From Macrostomum hystrix (Eukaryota; Platyhelminthes; Macrostomidae), in NCBI GenBank assembly GCA_950097015.1, contig CATNEN010000038.1:6559001-6623000 (forward strand): a stretch of DNA of 64,000 nucleotides. Direction: 5' to 3'. A program made the translations under genes and the position numbers. Of the stretch, positions 12,234-23,680 are shown piece by piece (positions within the stretch are counted from its first letter, which is position 1; every line of letters starts with the position of its first letter). The notes beneath the pieces were generated by a model, which was given only the letters and a program-made list of their open reading frames with translations, made no database searches and was not told the origin of the DNA.

Positions 12234-14069
12234 TGCCAACTCTTTCGTTTCGCTCGGCGGCCCTCCGGCTGGCAGCTGCCTGTTCTCGCCGTCTCAGCAG
12301 CACCGGCGGCAAGCAACGGGTTGTCTCCCGTCAGCAGCAGCAGCAGCAGCAGCGGCACAGTCGCAATGAGCTGGAGATCGCCGCAGCCCAGGATCTTCGC
12401 CGTCTAGTTCGGCTGCTCGGCCCGACCGGCCAGAGTCTGGGCGTCTGTCGCCTGGAGCAGGCTAGAACCCGGGCCGCCGCGACAGGCCACAAGATTCGAC
12501 TGGTGGACGAAGCCGCGGCGGCGATCGCCAAAGACGGAGGCTCGACAGGCGAGGGCATTCCGACCTACCGAATGGTCGAGGGAACTGCAGACATTAAGGG
12601 TGAAAAGTGAGCGCTGTTTGTCACCCGCATTTACTAAAACTGCTTATTATCTGTCACTCTTGCACGAGCCTGTCACATCTATCACTCGCACAGTCTTCCA
12701 TCTGGCACTCTCACAGGCTCACATATTTCACTATCACAGCCCCCCATCTGTCACTATCCCAGCCTCCCATCTGTCACTATCCCAGCCTCCCATCTGTCAC
12801 TATCACAGCCTCCCATCTGTCACTATCTCAGCCTCCCATCTGTCACTATCACAGCCCCCCATCTGTCACTATCCCAGCCTCCCATCTGTCACTATCACAG
12901 CCCCCCATCTGTCACTATCCCAGCCTCCCATCTGTCACTATCACAGCCCCCCATCTGTCACTATCCCAGCCTCCCATCTGTCACTATCACAGCCCCCCAT
13001 CTGTCACTATCCCAGCCTCCCATCTGTCACTATCCCAGCCTCCCATCTGTCACTATCCCAGCCTCCCATCTGTCACTATCACAGCCCCCCATCTGTCACT
13101 ATCCCAGCCTCCCATCTGTCACTATCACAGCCCCCCATCTGTCACTATCCCAGCCTCCCATCTGTCACTATCACAGCCCCCCATCTGTCACTATCCCAGC
13201 CTCCCATCTGTCACTATCACAGCCTCCCATCTGTCACTATCTCAGCCTCCCATCTGTCACTATCCCAGCCTCCCATCTGTCACTATCCCAGCCTCCCATC
13301 TGTCACTATCCCAGCCCCCCATCTGTCACTATCACAGCCCCCCATCTGTCACTATCCCAGCCTCCCATCTGTCACTATCACAGCCCCCCATCTGTCACTA
13401 TCCCAGCCTCCCATCTGTCACTATCACAGCCCCCCATCTGTCACTATCCCAGCCTCCCATCTGTCACTATCACAGCCCCCCATCTGTCACTATCACAGCC
13501 CCCCATCTGTCACTATCCCAGCCTCCCATCTGTCACTATCACAGCCCCCCATCTGTCACTATCACAGCCCCCCCATCTGTCACTATCACAGCCTCCCATC
13601 TGTCACTTTCACAGCCTCCCATCTGTCACTCTCACAGAAGCCTGTCACATCAGTTAATCGCAAAGCCTCTGTCACTCATCGTTCATCCGGCAGCTCCGGT
13701 GGTACTCAGCAGCGCTATCAGCCGCGCCGTCAAAAGCAACCGAAGCCGCCGGCCGAGATTCGCATCTCCGAGCGCATCGACGATCACATGCTTGGCATAA
13801 AGCTGCTGCAGGTGCACCGCCTGATGGACGCGCAGCGCAGGCACAGTGCCGAAGACTCCGGCAGTCACGGCAGTGTCCGGCTGGTCATCAGCGCACATCG
13901 CGGCAGCACCAGTGGCGGCGAGCCGGCTCTGAAGGCCCTTGCGGCCCGCATCGCTGCTGAACTGCAGCAATCGGCTGACCCTGGCGGCGGCGACTCAGGA
14001 CTGCGCGTCAACCAAGCTGGCCAGGCCTCCGCTGACTCTCTGACCTGCCTTGTCACCTGGGCTGCCTGA
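12233..14069 (+). CDS. MTIF3: mitochondrial translation initiation factor IF-3, two exons
   Basis: Exons are 12233-12606 and 13694-14069, 249 codons plus the initiator (human about 278). Exon 1 opens with an Arg/Ala/Ser-rich segment (LSFRSAALRLAAACSRRLSS), typical of a mitochondrial presequence, then a Gln run and the IF-3 N domain (RRLVRLLGPTGQSLGVCRL, ending YRMVEG). Exon 2 carries the C domain (EIRISERIDDHMLGIKLLQ, RLVISAHRG). IF-3 binds the small mitochondrial ribosomal subunit and proofreads initiation. The donor is AAA|GTGAGC (12607); an in-phase alternative is G|GTGAAA at 12600. The acceptor is CCGGCAG|C (13694). There is no ATG in the reading frame: it opens at 12233, directly after acceptor ATTCCATCAG, so the AUG is probably supplied by a spliced leader. 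Confidence 0.85.
12725..13650. repeat. intronic minisatellite of MTIF3, 23 bp unit
   Basis: About 40 copies with core CATCTGTCACTATCACAGCC or the CCCAG variant, filling the intron. The sense strand looks like an iterated 3' splice site (pyrimidine tract plus CACAG). It is stop-free in two frames and runs open into exon 2, giving a spurious long reading frame. Confidence 0.95.
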
Positions 14070-14099
14070 CAGTCCTGGTGGCCCATCAGCACTAACTCC

Positions 14100-14375
14100 G
14101 TACTCCCTTCCTCTCCTTCTCTTCATCCTCCCTTCTCCTTGCCTTCAACCTCCCTTCTCCTTGCCTTCATCCTCCCTTCCTCTCCTTCTCTTCATCCTCC
14201 CTTCTCCTTGCCTTCAACCTCCCTTCTCCTTGCCTTCATCCTCCCTTCCTCTCCTTCTCTTCATCCTCCCTTCTCCTTGCCTTCAACCTCCCTTCTCCTT
14301 GCCTTCATCCTCCCTTCCTCTCCTTCCCTTCGTCCTCCCTTCCTCTCCTTCCCTTTATCCTTCCTTCTCATTGCC
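14100..14375. repeat. minisatellite, 69 bp unit, in the MTIF3 3' end
   Basis: Four copies of a CT-rich unit built from CTTCTCCTTGCCTTCAACCT and related pieces. It starts about 30 bases after the MTIF3 stop and is probably transcribed as 3'UTR. Confidence 0.85.
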
Positions 14376-14654
14376 TCCAAACATTTTTCCGATCTATTTT
14401 GAATATATTTGAGGCTGGATTCTTGTGTATATTTTGCTGTCTAAACTACGCCATTTGGAACCATAATCTTGTAATTATTTTATCACATCAAATACACTGA
14501 ATTTCTTAAACTAATCTGCTCAGCAAGTTCAAAATTGTGAATGCAATTTACATAGTCAAGTTTAAATGTTGTATTTTCACGCTTAGAAATCATGGTTAAA
14601 AAGTCGTTGCGCTACTTATTAGTAGCATAGAGATGGCATGCATGTATGCTTGAG

Positions 14655-14660
14655 TTTATT
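14655..14660 (-). terminator. candidate polyadenylation signal of the protocadherin
   Basis: TTTATT on the + strand (AATAAA on the gene strand), about 150 bases after the protocadherin stop codon at 14806-14808. Confidence 0.4.
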
Positions 14661-14724
14661 AAGCCACTTTCATTTCGCTGAAATTATTTTTTATAATCAA
14701 TCCAGTGAAAATTATTTAAGAAAT

Positions 14725-14730
14725 AATAAA
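14725..14730 (+). terminator. candidate polyadenylation signal of MTIF3
   Basis: AATAAA in an AT-rich stretch 655 bases after the stop. On the opposite strand an AATAAA at 14660-14655 could serve the protocadherin, so the two 3' ends would overlap. Confidence 0.4.
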
Positions 14731-14805
14731 ATATGTATTGTTTTTTTGTACAGTCTGTTTGCTTAGTTACACCATCTCCATAATATTACACATTAATGTT
14801 ACACA

Positions 14806-17800
14806 TTACACTTTAGTAATGGTCAGGTAGGAGGACTTTAATGAGGACGGCTGGATGGGCCGCTTAGAATCGATCATTCTTGAGCAGGATCTGCTCTGCG
14901 ATAGCGCGGCCGCCCCTGCTGCTGATGCTGCCGCTGCTGCTGAGCCCCACTGGAACTGCTGGCAGGCCATGTAGCCTTCGCTGCCAGCGTGTTGCTGCGG
15001 CTTGGCCAGGGCCTGATAGGCCCCCGGCTGGTGCTGCAGCGGCAGCTGCTGACTGCAGTAGTTTCTGGCGCTGTTGGCGGCTGCAGCGAATTTTTATGGA
15101 TTATGTCAAATACCCACTGCCTACTTCACGACAGCTCCCAAACTGAATGACCGATTTTATTGAAAGTCCACCTATTTACGATTAACTGAATTTCAAACCC
15201 GTTCGACGTCAGCATCGACGAGATATTCAGCGATTCTTGTCGAAGACCCTGTTGACAAGGACAAACTGAAATCGCTCTGTGTACACCTCAATGGCGAATT
15301 CTATCTCGTTGAACATCTCGACGATGCGGATGTTTTGTGATTACGGAAGTTGTTTCACTAGGATTGACCGGCAAGCTTTTGCCTGGGGTATGGATTATCC
15401 TGGTGGAATATTTCGGCAGGTTTGCTTACGCATAGTTCTTGAAGCTGACGCAGGGTTCGCTATCATCACTTGTACGTCTTCGTTTACGCTGTCGTCAACG
15501 CCATTATTCAATGAGGCATTCCGTCGTCTTTGCTGCTGCTGGTTCCGTGTCGGGTGTTTTCCGACCAGGCTGTCATAACGTCGCATAGCGCCACTTCCAT
15601 TGCTGGGCTGCACTGACACCTGCTGAGTATTAAAGTTTAACAGTTAACAGGCGGGGAAGTTCAAGGACTGGAAAAGAGATGGGGAAGTTCCGGGACTGGA
15701 ATGGAGGTGGGGAAGTTCAAGGACTGGAATGGAGGTGGGGATGTTCAAGGACTGGAATGGAGGTGGGGAAGTTCAAGGACTGGAATGGAGATGGGGAAGT
15801 TCAAGGACTGGAATGGAGGTGGGGAAGTTCAAGGACTGGAATGGAGATGGGGATGTTCAAGGACTGGAATGGAGGTGGGGAAGATCAAGGACTGGAATGG
15901 AGATGGGGAAGTTCAAGGACTGGAATGGAGGTGGGGAAGTTCAAGGACTAGCTGGAATGGAGGTGGGGAAGTTTAAGGACTGGAATGGAGGTGGGGAAGT
16001 TCAAGGACTGGAATGAAGATGGGGAAGTTCAAGGGCTAGCTGGAATGGAGGTGGGGAAGTTCAAGGACTGGAATGGAGGTGGGGAAGTTCAAGGAATGGA
16101 ATGGAGGTGGGGAAGTTCCGGGACTGGAATGGAGATGGGGATGTTCAAGGACTGGAATGGAGGTGGGGAAGTTCAAGGACTGGAATGGAGGTGGGGAAGT
16201 TCAAGGACTGGAATGGAGGTGGGGAAGTTCAAGGACTAGCTGGAATGGAGGTGGGGAAGATCAAGGACTGGAATGGAGATGGGGAAGTTCAAGGACTGGA
16301 ATGGAGGTGGGGAAGTTCAAGGACTAGCTGGAATGGAGGTGGGGAAGTTTAAGGACTGGAATGGAGGTGGGGAAGTTCAAGGACTGGAATGGAGGTGGGG
16401 AAGTTCAAGGGCTAGCTGGAATGGAGGTGGGGAAGTTCAAGGACTGGAATGGAGGTGGGGAAGTTCAAGGACTGGAATGGAGGTGGGGAAGTTCAAGGAC
16501 TGGAATGGAGGTGGGGAAGTTCAAGGGCTAGCTGGAATGGAGGTGGGGAAGTTCAAGGACTGGAATGGAGGTGGGGAAGTTCAAGGACTGGAATGGAGGT
16601 GTGGAAGTTCCGGGACTGGAATGGAGGTGGGGATGTTCAAGGACTGGAATGTTGGTGGGGAAGTTCAAGGACTAGCTGGAATGGAGGTGGGGAAGTTCAA
16701 GGACTAGCTGGAATGGAGGTGGGGAAGTTCAAGTACTAGCTGGAATGGAGGTGGGGAAGTTCAAGGACTGGAATGGAGATGGGGATGTTCAAGGACTGGA
16801 ATGGAGGTGGGGAAGTTCAAGGACTGGAATGGAGATGGGGAAGTTCAAGGACTGGAATGGAGATGGGGAAGTTCAAGGACTGGAATGGAGGTGGGGAAGT
16901 TCAAGGACTGGAATGGAGGTGGGGAAGTTCAAGGACTAGCTGGAATGTAGGTGGGGAAGTTCAAGGACTAGCTGGAATGGAGATGGGGAAGTTCAAGGAC
17001 TAACTGGAATGGAGGTGGGGAAGTTCAAGGACTAGCTGGAATGGAGGTGGGGAAGTTCAAGGACTAGCTGGAATGGAGGTGGGGAAGTTCAAGGACTGGA
17101 ATGGAGATGGGGATGTTCAAGGACTGGAATAGAGGTGGGGAAGTTCAAGGACTGGAATGGAGATGGGGAAGTTCAAGGACTGGAATGGAGGTGGGGAAGC
17201 TCAAGGACTAGCTGGAATGGAGATGGGGAAGTTCAAGGACTAGCTGGAATGGAGGTGGGGAAGTTCAAGGACTGGAATGGAGGTGGGGAAGTTCCGGGAC
17301 TGGAATGGAGATGGGGATGTTCAAGGACTGGAATGGAGGTGGGGAAGTTCAAGGACTAGCTGGAATGGAGGTGGGGAAGTTCAAGGACTGGAATGGAGGT
17401 GGGGAAGTTCCGGGACTGGAATGGAGATTGGGATGTTCAAGGACTGGAATGGAGGTGGGGAAGTTCAAGGACTAGCTGGAATGGAGGTCGGGAAGTTCAA
17501 GGACTGGAATGGAGATGGGGATGTTCAAGGACTGGAATGGAGGTGGGGAAGTTCAAGGACTGGAATGGAGGTGGGGAAGTTCAAGGACTGGAATGGAGGT
17601 GGGGAAGTTCATACCTGGACAAAGTCCTCCTCCAGCAGTACTGCCTGGGTGCTGGTGGCAGTCTGGGTGTCTATTGGCTCCAAGCAACTAATTGGCAGCT
17701 GCCGCAGGTGCTGAGGAGCTGAGGAGCTATATGTTGAGATTCCTGATGTTCTGGTCCGGCTGCCGTCTGGGTGTCGGGGTATGTGTGCAAAGTGTACACG

Positions 17801-20800
17801 TGAAACTACAGTTATAAAGTGCATTTTTGTTTAGTAAAAACCTGGCACAATTAGGCTCGTATGCAAAGCCCTTAGTTTCTGAATAATCCCGGAGCTGCGT
17901 AGAGACTGAAATATAAATCTGCGACAGCTATCTTGTTCTAACTGTATTCAAGAGTGCTCAGAATTTGAATTTATCCTTTTCTGACTCCGGGGGGAATCGG
18001 CTCAACCGATAGCCGTTTGTAGGAGCAACGAACGGTCTAGTTTAGATGTTTTCTACCCGGGATTAGAGATGATCGAGAATGCTCATAGCCATTCTACCCA
18101 CCGAAGAACGCCTTTTCCTCCTGAACACAAATCGAAGCATTTTCAGATACTCGTCTTTTTCTGTAAGTTTGAGGCGCTAGAATGACTAGAATTGTGAGAT
18201 ATTTCATTGTTAACTCTCGCTTTGTCTTGAAATCATCTCTACTCGGATACGTCAGATTTTTATCCCCTGAGAAGCACCAGTAAGAAGACTCACCCGGTGC
18301 GCCTATCTGCCGATGTCTGAGGCACCAGCGCAGAAGCAGCATGACCGCCAGCGCTGTCAGCGCCACCAGCAAGGCCAAGAACACGATCAACGCGGAGGCC
18401 ATTATCGCAGACTTCGTATCTTCGCTGCCACCGGTACCGCCGTTTCTGTCATCGGCATCGCGACCTTCAGCCGACAGCGTCGGGTCGCCGCCGCCGCCTC
18501 CTGACGTTCTCCGTTGATCGCCGATGCCCATCAGTGAACTGCCGCCGCGTCGACCGCCGCCCTCGAAAAGGATTCTCACCCGTTTGCGGCTGACCCGACC
18601 TCGCGGCTTGTCCTTGTTGTAGACCTCCAACTGGAAGCGGTAAAACCTGGCGGTGCAAAGCTCCGGAGTGGTGTTCAAGTACACGTGACCCGTGTCCGCG
18701 TCGATTCTTAAGCTGTGCAGCGGTACGGAGGGTGCCTGGCCCAGGTCAGGAGCGAAATCGACAAGACGGTAGCCGAGTTGGCGGTTCACTTCGCTGGAAT
18801 CTGCGTCCCTAGCCTCGACATCCTCTGGCGATGTCACGCGATTATTTGGAAGCGCTTTGTCGCAGCTGACCTTGAGTGTGAGATCCGCTGTGCGGACAAA
18901 CTCTGGCTGGTTGTCGTTAACGTCTTCTACATTGACAATCAGGCTGGCCGTACCGGTTAGTCGTGGCGATAATCCGCCGTCCTTTGCTAACAGCTCCAAT
19001 GTGAACTTTGACTGGCCGTCTGGGCCGTCCGTATTGAGAGGCCGAATAAGCGTTAGCTTGCCATTCTTGACGTCCAGCCGGAACTGTGGGTGATCCCTGC
19101 GCCAGTTGGGTGGGCCGTGTGAGTTGTGCGTCTGGCGCAGCTCGTAGTAGATTGTGCCGTTCAGGCCAAGATCGCAGTCGACCGCGAGAACTTGCGTCAA
19201 AAGCGAGCCCACCGGGGCATTCTCCAGCACAATCACTGGTGGCAGCCACACCGGGCCTGTTGGTTGAATGCTGCAGTTGACGATTGCTCTTTTATTAGTG
19301 GGGTCAGCTACAAACCATGGCTGGTAATCATTAACGTCAAGAATTCGAACGGACACGTTGGTTTCGGCCTTGTGAATCACTCCCGAATCGGTCCCATTAG
19401 TGTCCAGGACAATAAGACTGAAATTGTATCTGTCCTTGGCCTCGCGGTCGAATGGGGCAAGGGTTCTCAGCCAACATCTGCTCCCATCTAGTCTGTTGCA
19501 CTCGACATCGAAGTGGCTAGCGCCGTCACCGACAATTTTTAATTTGCGATTTACTGGATTGTGACTGTCGTGGTCCGGGTCTTGCACTCGAAACTGGGGT
19601 TTGGTTCATGTTTGAAGTAGGTTACAAATAAGAGCGCAACAATGGCATCGCAGATAATCCCAAATCCCGCTCTCCCGCTTACCTCATATACGTTTGAAAA
19701 CACTTTCGTGTCCTCCGCAATACTGAAGTCCATCGGCGAAACCTCAAATCTCGGCTCGTTGTCGTTCTGATCCAGCACGCTGACGTAAACTTTCGCTGTG
19801 CTAGTTCTTTGGGGCACCCCGTGGTCTGTACAGTGAATCGCAATGCCGTAAACAGCGCGATCTTCCCGGTCAAGTGATTGGTTCGTCTTCAGCTCGTAGG
19901 TTGTCATTGATGAGGAACTGGAAGTTTTAGTCAGCAGAAACCTCTGTGTACCATAGGGTTTCCTCGGAAGCGAGCACGTGACTTCACCGCCGTCCCCCGT
20001 GTCCTCATCGTGCACTAATATGTTTAAAAAGTGCAGTGGAACCTCGTTGTTCTCAATAATTGTCACATGATTGGTGCTAATCTGAATTTTCGGCGCATTG
20101 TCGTTCGCGTCAAGCACAGTAATAGTCACTGTAGCTGTCGTAGACTTCCGCGGCTCTCCGTTATCCACTGCGGCAACCACTACGCGATGCTCCTTGATCT
20201 TCTGCTCATAGTCTAACTCGTTGGAATTTTTCAGCTTTAAATTGCCATCGCTGGTGACATAGAAGAGTCCTCCGCTATTAGTCAGTAGGCGGTACTCCAC
20301 CCTGCCGAATTCAGAGTCTGCGTCGGTGGCATGCAGGCGCAAAAGTGGATCCGGCGGATGAGTCTCGTATACGCTGATACTGAAATTCTGTCCTGGCTGC
20401 CACACCGGCGCATTATCGTTGACATCTTTTATGTTAACATCCAACGTCACAGTGGCAGTATGTATTTGATGTGTGTCTAGAGCGAATAGACAGTACTGGT
20501 AGCGATCGACCGTTTCCCGATCCAGTTGACCCACAAGCTTTAGCTTCACATCCTGGGGTCCAAAATGCTCATTTTCCTTGAGCTCCAGCGTGAATTTTGT
20601 ACTTGCCTGTACGCCAGGTGCGCATGAGCCCAGCCGGTACTCCAGGTGACAGCTTGCGAAACCGCTGCGGTCTGCGTCCTCCGCTTTTGGCAGATTGAAA
20701 GATTGACCGGGTGAAGCGCTCTCCAAGACAATAAAATCCAGTCTCGAGGTTTGGAACCGCGGCGGTGAGTTATTCACATCGCCCACCGTAATGGTCATTG

Positions 20801-21203
20801 CGACGCTGTCTGTGAGCTGCGGCCTCTGCTGATTCGCAATGAACAATCGGGCATCGATTTCGCAGACATCGTTTTTATTCTCCTCGCGACAGTCCGGACT
20901 GCTGACAGGCGGGCAGATCTCCTGGCGGTTTAGCGGTCCACGGGAGGTCAGAGTGCCGCTGCGTGCATCCAAATGCAGAAAGCTGTGAGAAGGCGTCATC
21001 GTATAGATCACGTGGCTCCAGTCTGGCTCGAATTTGTCCGCCACCGATTTCGGCAACTTGTCACGCACGGAGCCGAAGCTCACCGCCTTGTCCTCTTCAA
21101 GTTTGTCGAATTTTATCTTTTCCTGGCTCATTACCTCAGCCATGGCACAAACTAGGACCTGCAGCGCGAAGAGACACCAAAGGCTCCGTGCAGCAGCTCG
21201 CAT
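14806..21203 (-). CDS. protocadherin-like adhesion receptor, five exons
   Basis: Exons on the minus strand: 21203-19683, 19593-18294, 17805-17615, 15622-15430, 15080-14806. Phases 0, 1, 0, 1 match at every junction (1159 residues). It starts with a signal peptide (MRAAARSLWCLFALQVLV). The ectodomain has about seven cadherin repeats with linker motifs DVNNSPP, DVNDNAP, DANDNAP, DQNDNEP, DVNDYQP and DVNDNQP, which bind calcium between repeats. The membrane segment is at about 903-929, in exon 2. The roughly 230-residue tail comes from three small exons and ends Thr-Lys-Val, a class I PDZ ligand. A protocadherin-type calcium-dependent cell-cell adhesion role is known for the family; the subtype is not assigned. 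The ATG at 21203 is preferred over one at 21296 because it directly precedes the signal peptide and follows acceptor-like CTCAGTTCAG. Intron 3 is a 2 kb minisatellite. Confidence 0.88.
15081..15429 (-). other. protocadherin intron 4 with a dispersed repeat fragment
   Basis: Contains a segment (about 15208-15240) that resembles 34190-34225 on the same strand, including GAATATCTCG. A 35-codon minus frame near 15290-15185 (starts NIRIVEMFNEIEF) looks protein-like, but lacks a good acceptor and ends at a stop. It could be a relic or an unused exon. Confidence 0.35.
15645..17608. repeat. intronic minisatellite of the protocadherin, 28 bp unit
   Basis: About 70 copies with + strand core GGACTGGAATGGAGGTGGGG. 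On the gene's sense strand the unit is pyrimidine-rich and contains CCTCCATTCCAG. The array starts 5 bases after the donor (CAG|GTATGAACTTCC), so the repeat abuts the splice site. Some units have a CTAG insertion (GGACTAGCTGG). Confidence 0.95.
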
Positions 21204-22841
21204 GCCGACTGAACTGAGTCGATCTACAAATGGTGGAAGCCGCGAAATTAGCTTAATTCTAACACATAAACCTCCCGAGGCGATCGGAGCGAGCATTGCC
21301 AGCACTTTTTGTCGAAATAATAATCTGACAACTGAGCTCGTAAAAAGGAAATGAAAATTAACAGATGCGGTTTCAGTCTCTCAATAGCTGCAAAACATCA
21401 ACTGACATTGACCCTACCGCCATGCTTATAAAGACACTCTTGTTAACTTCAGAGGCTAAGTGGCTTCGTTTTGTCCAGATTTTTATCAAATCGCCTATGA
21501 GAATGTACGAGCGTATTATCGATTTGCATATTCTTTGCGTCTTCTTAAAACCTGGAAAACATTTGACAAGATAAACAAGCTAAAACAAGAAATCTGAGAA
21601 AAGCTATTAGACTATCGATCGAGATGGCATGAGCCGATATAAAGGCGAGCGACTACTGCAGCTCTGCGATTGTCATCGGCTGACAGACACACTCCGTTTT
21701 TATCTTTTGAATTCATCCAGCGGTGTCATATTCTTTATTGAAAACTAGAATTGGACGAAGACCATGGGCACTGAATCTCTTTTTTATCGGTTCTAAATCA
21801 ACTGGCAAGCATGCTAGTTGCTAAGCATAAATTATCACCGCTTTTAGTACCTTAGCCAGTGAATTTATAGACTGCACCCCTGTCTTTTGCTATTACCTAA
21901 CTGCTGTGATGCTAGCTCATTTGTCTGCTATTGTTCTTTCTTGTTCTCTCTTGTTCTTACTCGATGATATTTCTTACAGTTATCTATGGCACTAAACCCC
22001 ATTTACATGGCCCCTCTAAGCTTGTAAGACCTTACGCTCCTTATATATAGCCACACGCTGCCGATGAGCAAGCTTTCATCAACATAGAAACAGCCGAGTT
22101 CGACCTACATCACTAACTAATTCCCATTCATGGTAAAAACATTCCTGCTGGGAATGACAGTCGCGCCCGGAAAATTAATTGCACTAGATAGTGCTGAAAA
22201 TAGTGCTTAAATTCTTGAGGAAAGGCAGCAAAAACTGACTCAAAATTAAGTCTCCCACCTATGAACCATTATGTGAAGTTCGTGTCTGCAATTGATCATT
22301 TACTTGATTATGCTACAGAAAAAGCAGCTGCACGACCTAATTAGGGATAATTGAATCCTTGAATCCTTTCAAGATTTAATTCAAGCCTATCCTGAATGTA
22401 ATGTACTGGGGGTCATGCATGCTTTTCTTTGGCTTAAAGCTAATTGTGAGTAAGCAATGATTCGATTCTGAATGAAGATTTGTTAATTCTGAAAAAAACT
22501 GCCTGCTAGATTAATTATCCAAGCGGCTAGCCTCTGGGAACTTGGCGCGACCTTTTAACATTGCTGGCCACATGCAGACACGGCCTCCAAAAACACCTAA
22601 ATATTCTCTCCCAACAGCTAGCTTGTCTTAACTCTCGATCTCACCTCTCACCTGTCTCACCTCTCACTTGTCTCATCTTTCTCAATTATCTTGTCTGATC
22701 TCGTTCTTGACCACTGTTCGGCGCTGTCGATTAGTCGTTTAATCCAAGTCTATCTGACGCGTAATTTAACAAAAAGTAAAAGAGCTGTTGCTATAATGCA
22801 GTCTGCTTCTTTTTTGAGGTCTAATTGATGTAAAAAGGTTG
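21204..22841. other. upstream region of the protocadherin, intergenic
   Basis: AT-rich with no convincing open frame. It must contain the protocadherin promoter or outron, but no specific site can be defended. No minisatellite is present. Confidence 0.4.
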
Positions 22842-23042
22842 TGTGGCGGTCACGCCACACGCGCGTGCACGCTCCGGCAGCTACCCCAACCCCGGCCAGG
22901 AAGGCCGGCGCTATGTGCATAAACGCTGTGCGTTGACTGGCTGCCCTGTGTACACCGCTGGCATATATAACTTAAGACCTTTACGTGGTGCGCCTTGCCC
23001 CTTCTTCTGCCAAATAAAATTTACGTGGCTCAACTCGCCACA
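22842..23042 (+). repeat. 5' LTR
   Basis: 201 bp, TG...CA termini, with internal GGCATATATAAC (TATA-like) and CCAAATAAAA (polyadenylation signal). It is nearly identical to the 3' copy. Confidence 0.9.
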
Positions 23043-23479
23043 TTGGTGAGCCCGACTCTCAACCGCCTGTTTGAGAAGAACCCCTCAGTATGTCAACTGA
23101 GTCTGCAGCGGCCGTACTTCGGGCCCTTCAAGGTCCTTGAGCGCGGAGCCAGGACCTTCCGCCTCGACCTGGGCACGCGGCAGGATCACGTGGCAGTGGA
23201 CAGACTCAAGCCTGCGGTGCTCGACCCCTGCGAGGCGATTCCGGCTCCGGCGCTGCGGCCACGAGGCCGCCCCCGCCGGGACGGCCGTCCACAACTGCCA
23301 CGGGATGGAGACCCCCCGGTCGCAGCTGCGCAACCGCCAGCGCCGCCGCCGGCGCACCTACCGACAGGCCTCCCACCGGTGCAAGCGGCCCTGCCTCCAG
23401 CGTCCGGTCGCCGCCAGCTTCCGCCTCGTCGGTGCCGCCCGACGCGGTTTCGGTCCTAGGCCAGCGCTGGGGGGAGCCA

Positions 23480-23680
23480 TGTGGCGGTCACGCCACACGC
23501 GCGTGCGCGCTCCGGCAGCTACCCCAACCCCGGCCAGGAAGGCCGGCGCTATGTGCATAAACGCTGTGCGTTGACTGGCTGCCCTGTGTACACCGCTGGC
23601 ATATATAACTTAAGACCTTTACGTGGTGCGCCTTGCCCCTTCTTCTGCCAAATAAAATTTACGTGGCTCAACTCGCCACA
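23480..23680 (+). repeat. 3' LTR
   Basis: 201 bp, same boundaries and signals as the 5' LTR. One substitution seen by eye, near position 28 of the LTR. Confidence 0.9.

Larger units (their letters stand above)
22842..23680 (+). mobile_element. internally deleted Ty3/gypsy LTR retrotransposon
   Basis: Two 201 bp direct repeats (22842-23042 and 23480-23680) begin TGTGGCGG and end CGCCACA. They flank a 437 bp interior. After the left LTR comes a primer-binding-site-like TTGGTGAGCCCGAC; before the right LTR is a purine tract (GCTGGGGGGAG). The interior opens with an ATG (23089, reading MSTESAAA, probably the gag start). It then jumps in another frame to the C-terminal tail of a gypsy-type integrase (PYFGPFKVLERG, VAVDRLKPA), so nearly all of gag-pol is missing. 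The LTRs appear to differ at one base (GTGCAC versus GTGCGC), which implies a recent insertion or recent gene conversion. Flanks GTTG and GTTTA are only a near-match for a target duplication. It must be mobilised in trans, if at all. Confidence 0.88.

Noticed and set aside
12600-13693. Long open frames across the MTIF3 intron
   Set aside because: Stop-free 23 bp repeat; donor at 12607 and acceptor at 13693 join the two IF-3 halves in phase.
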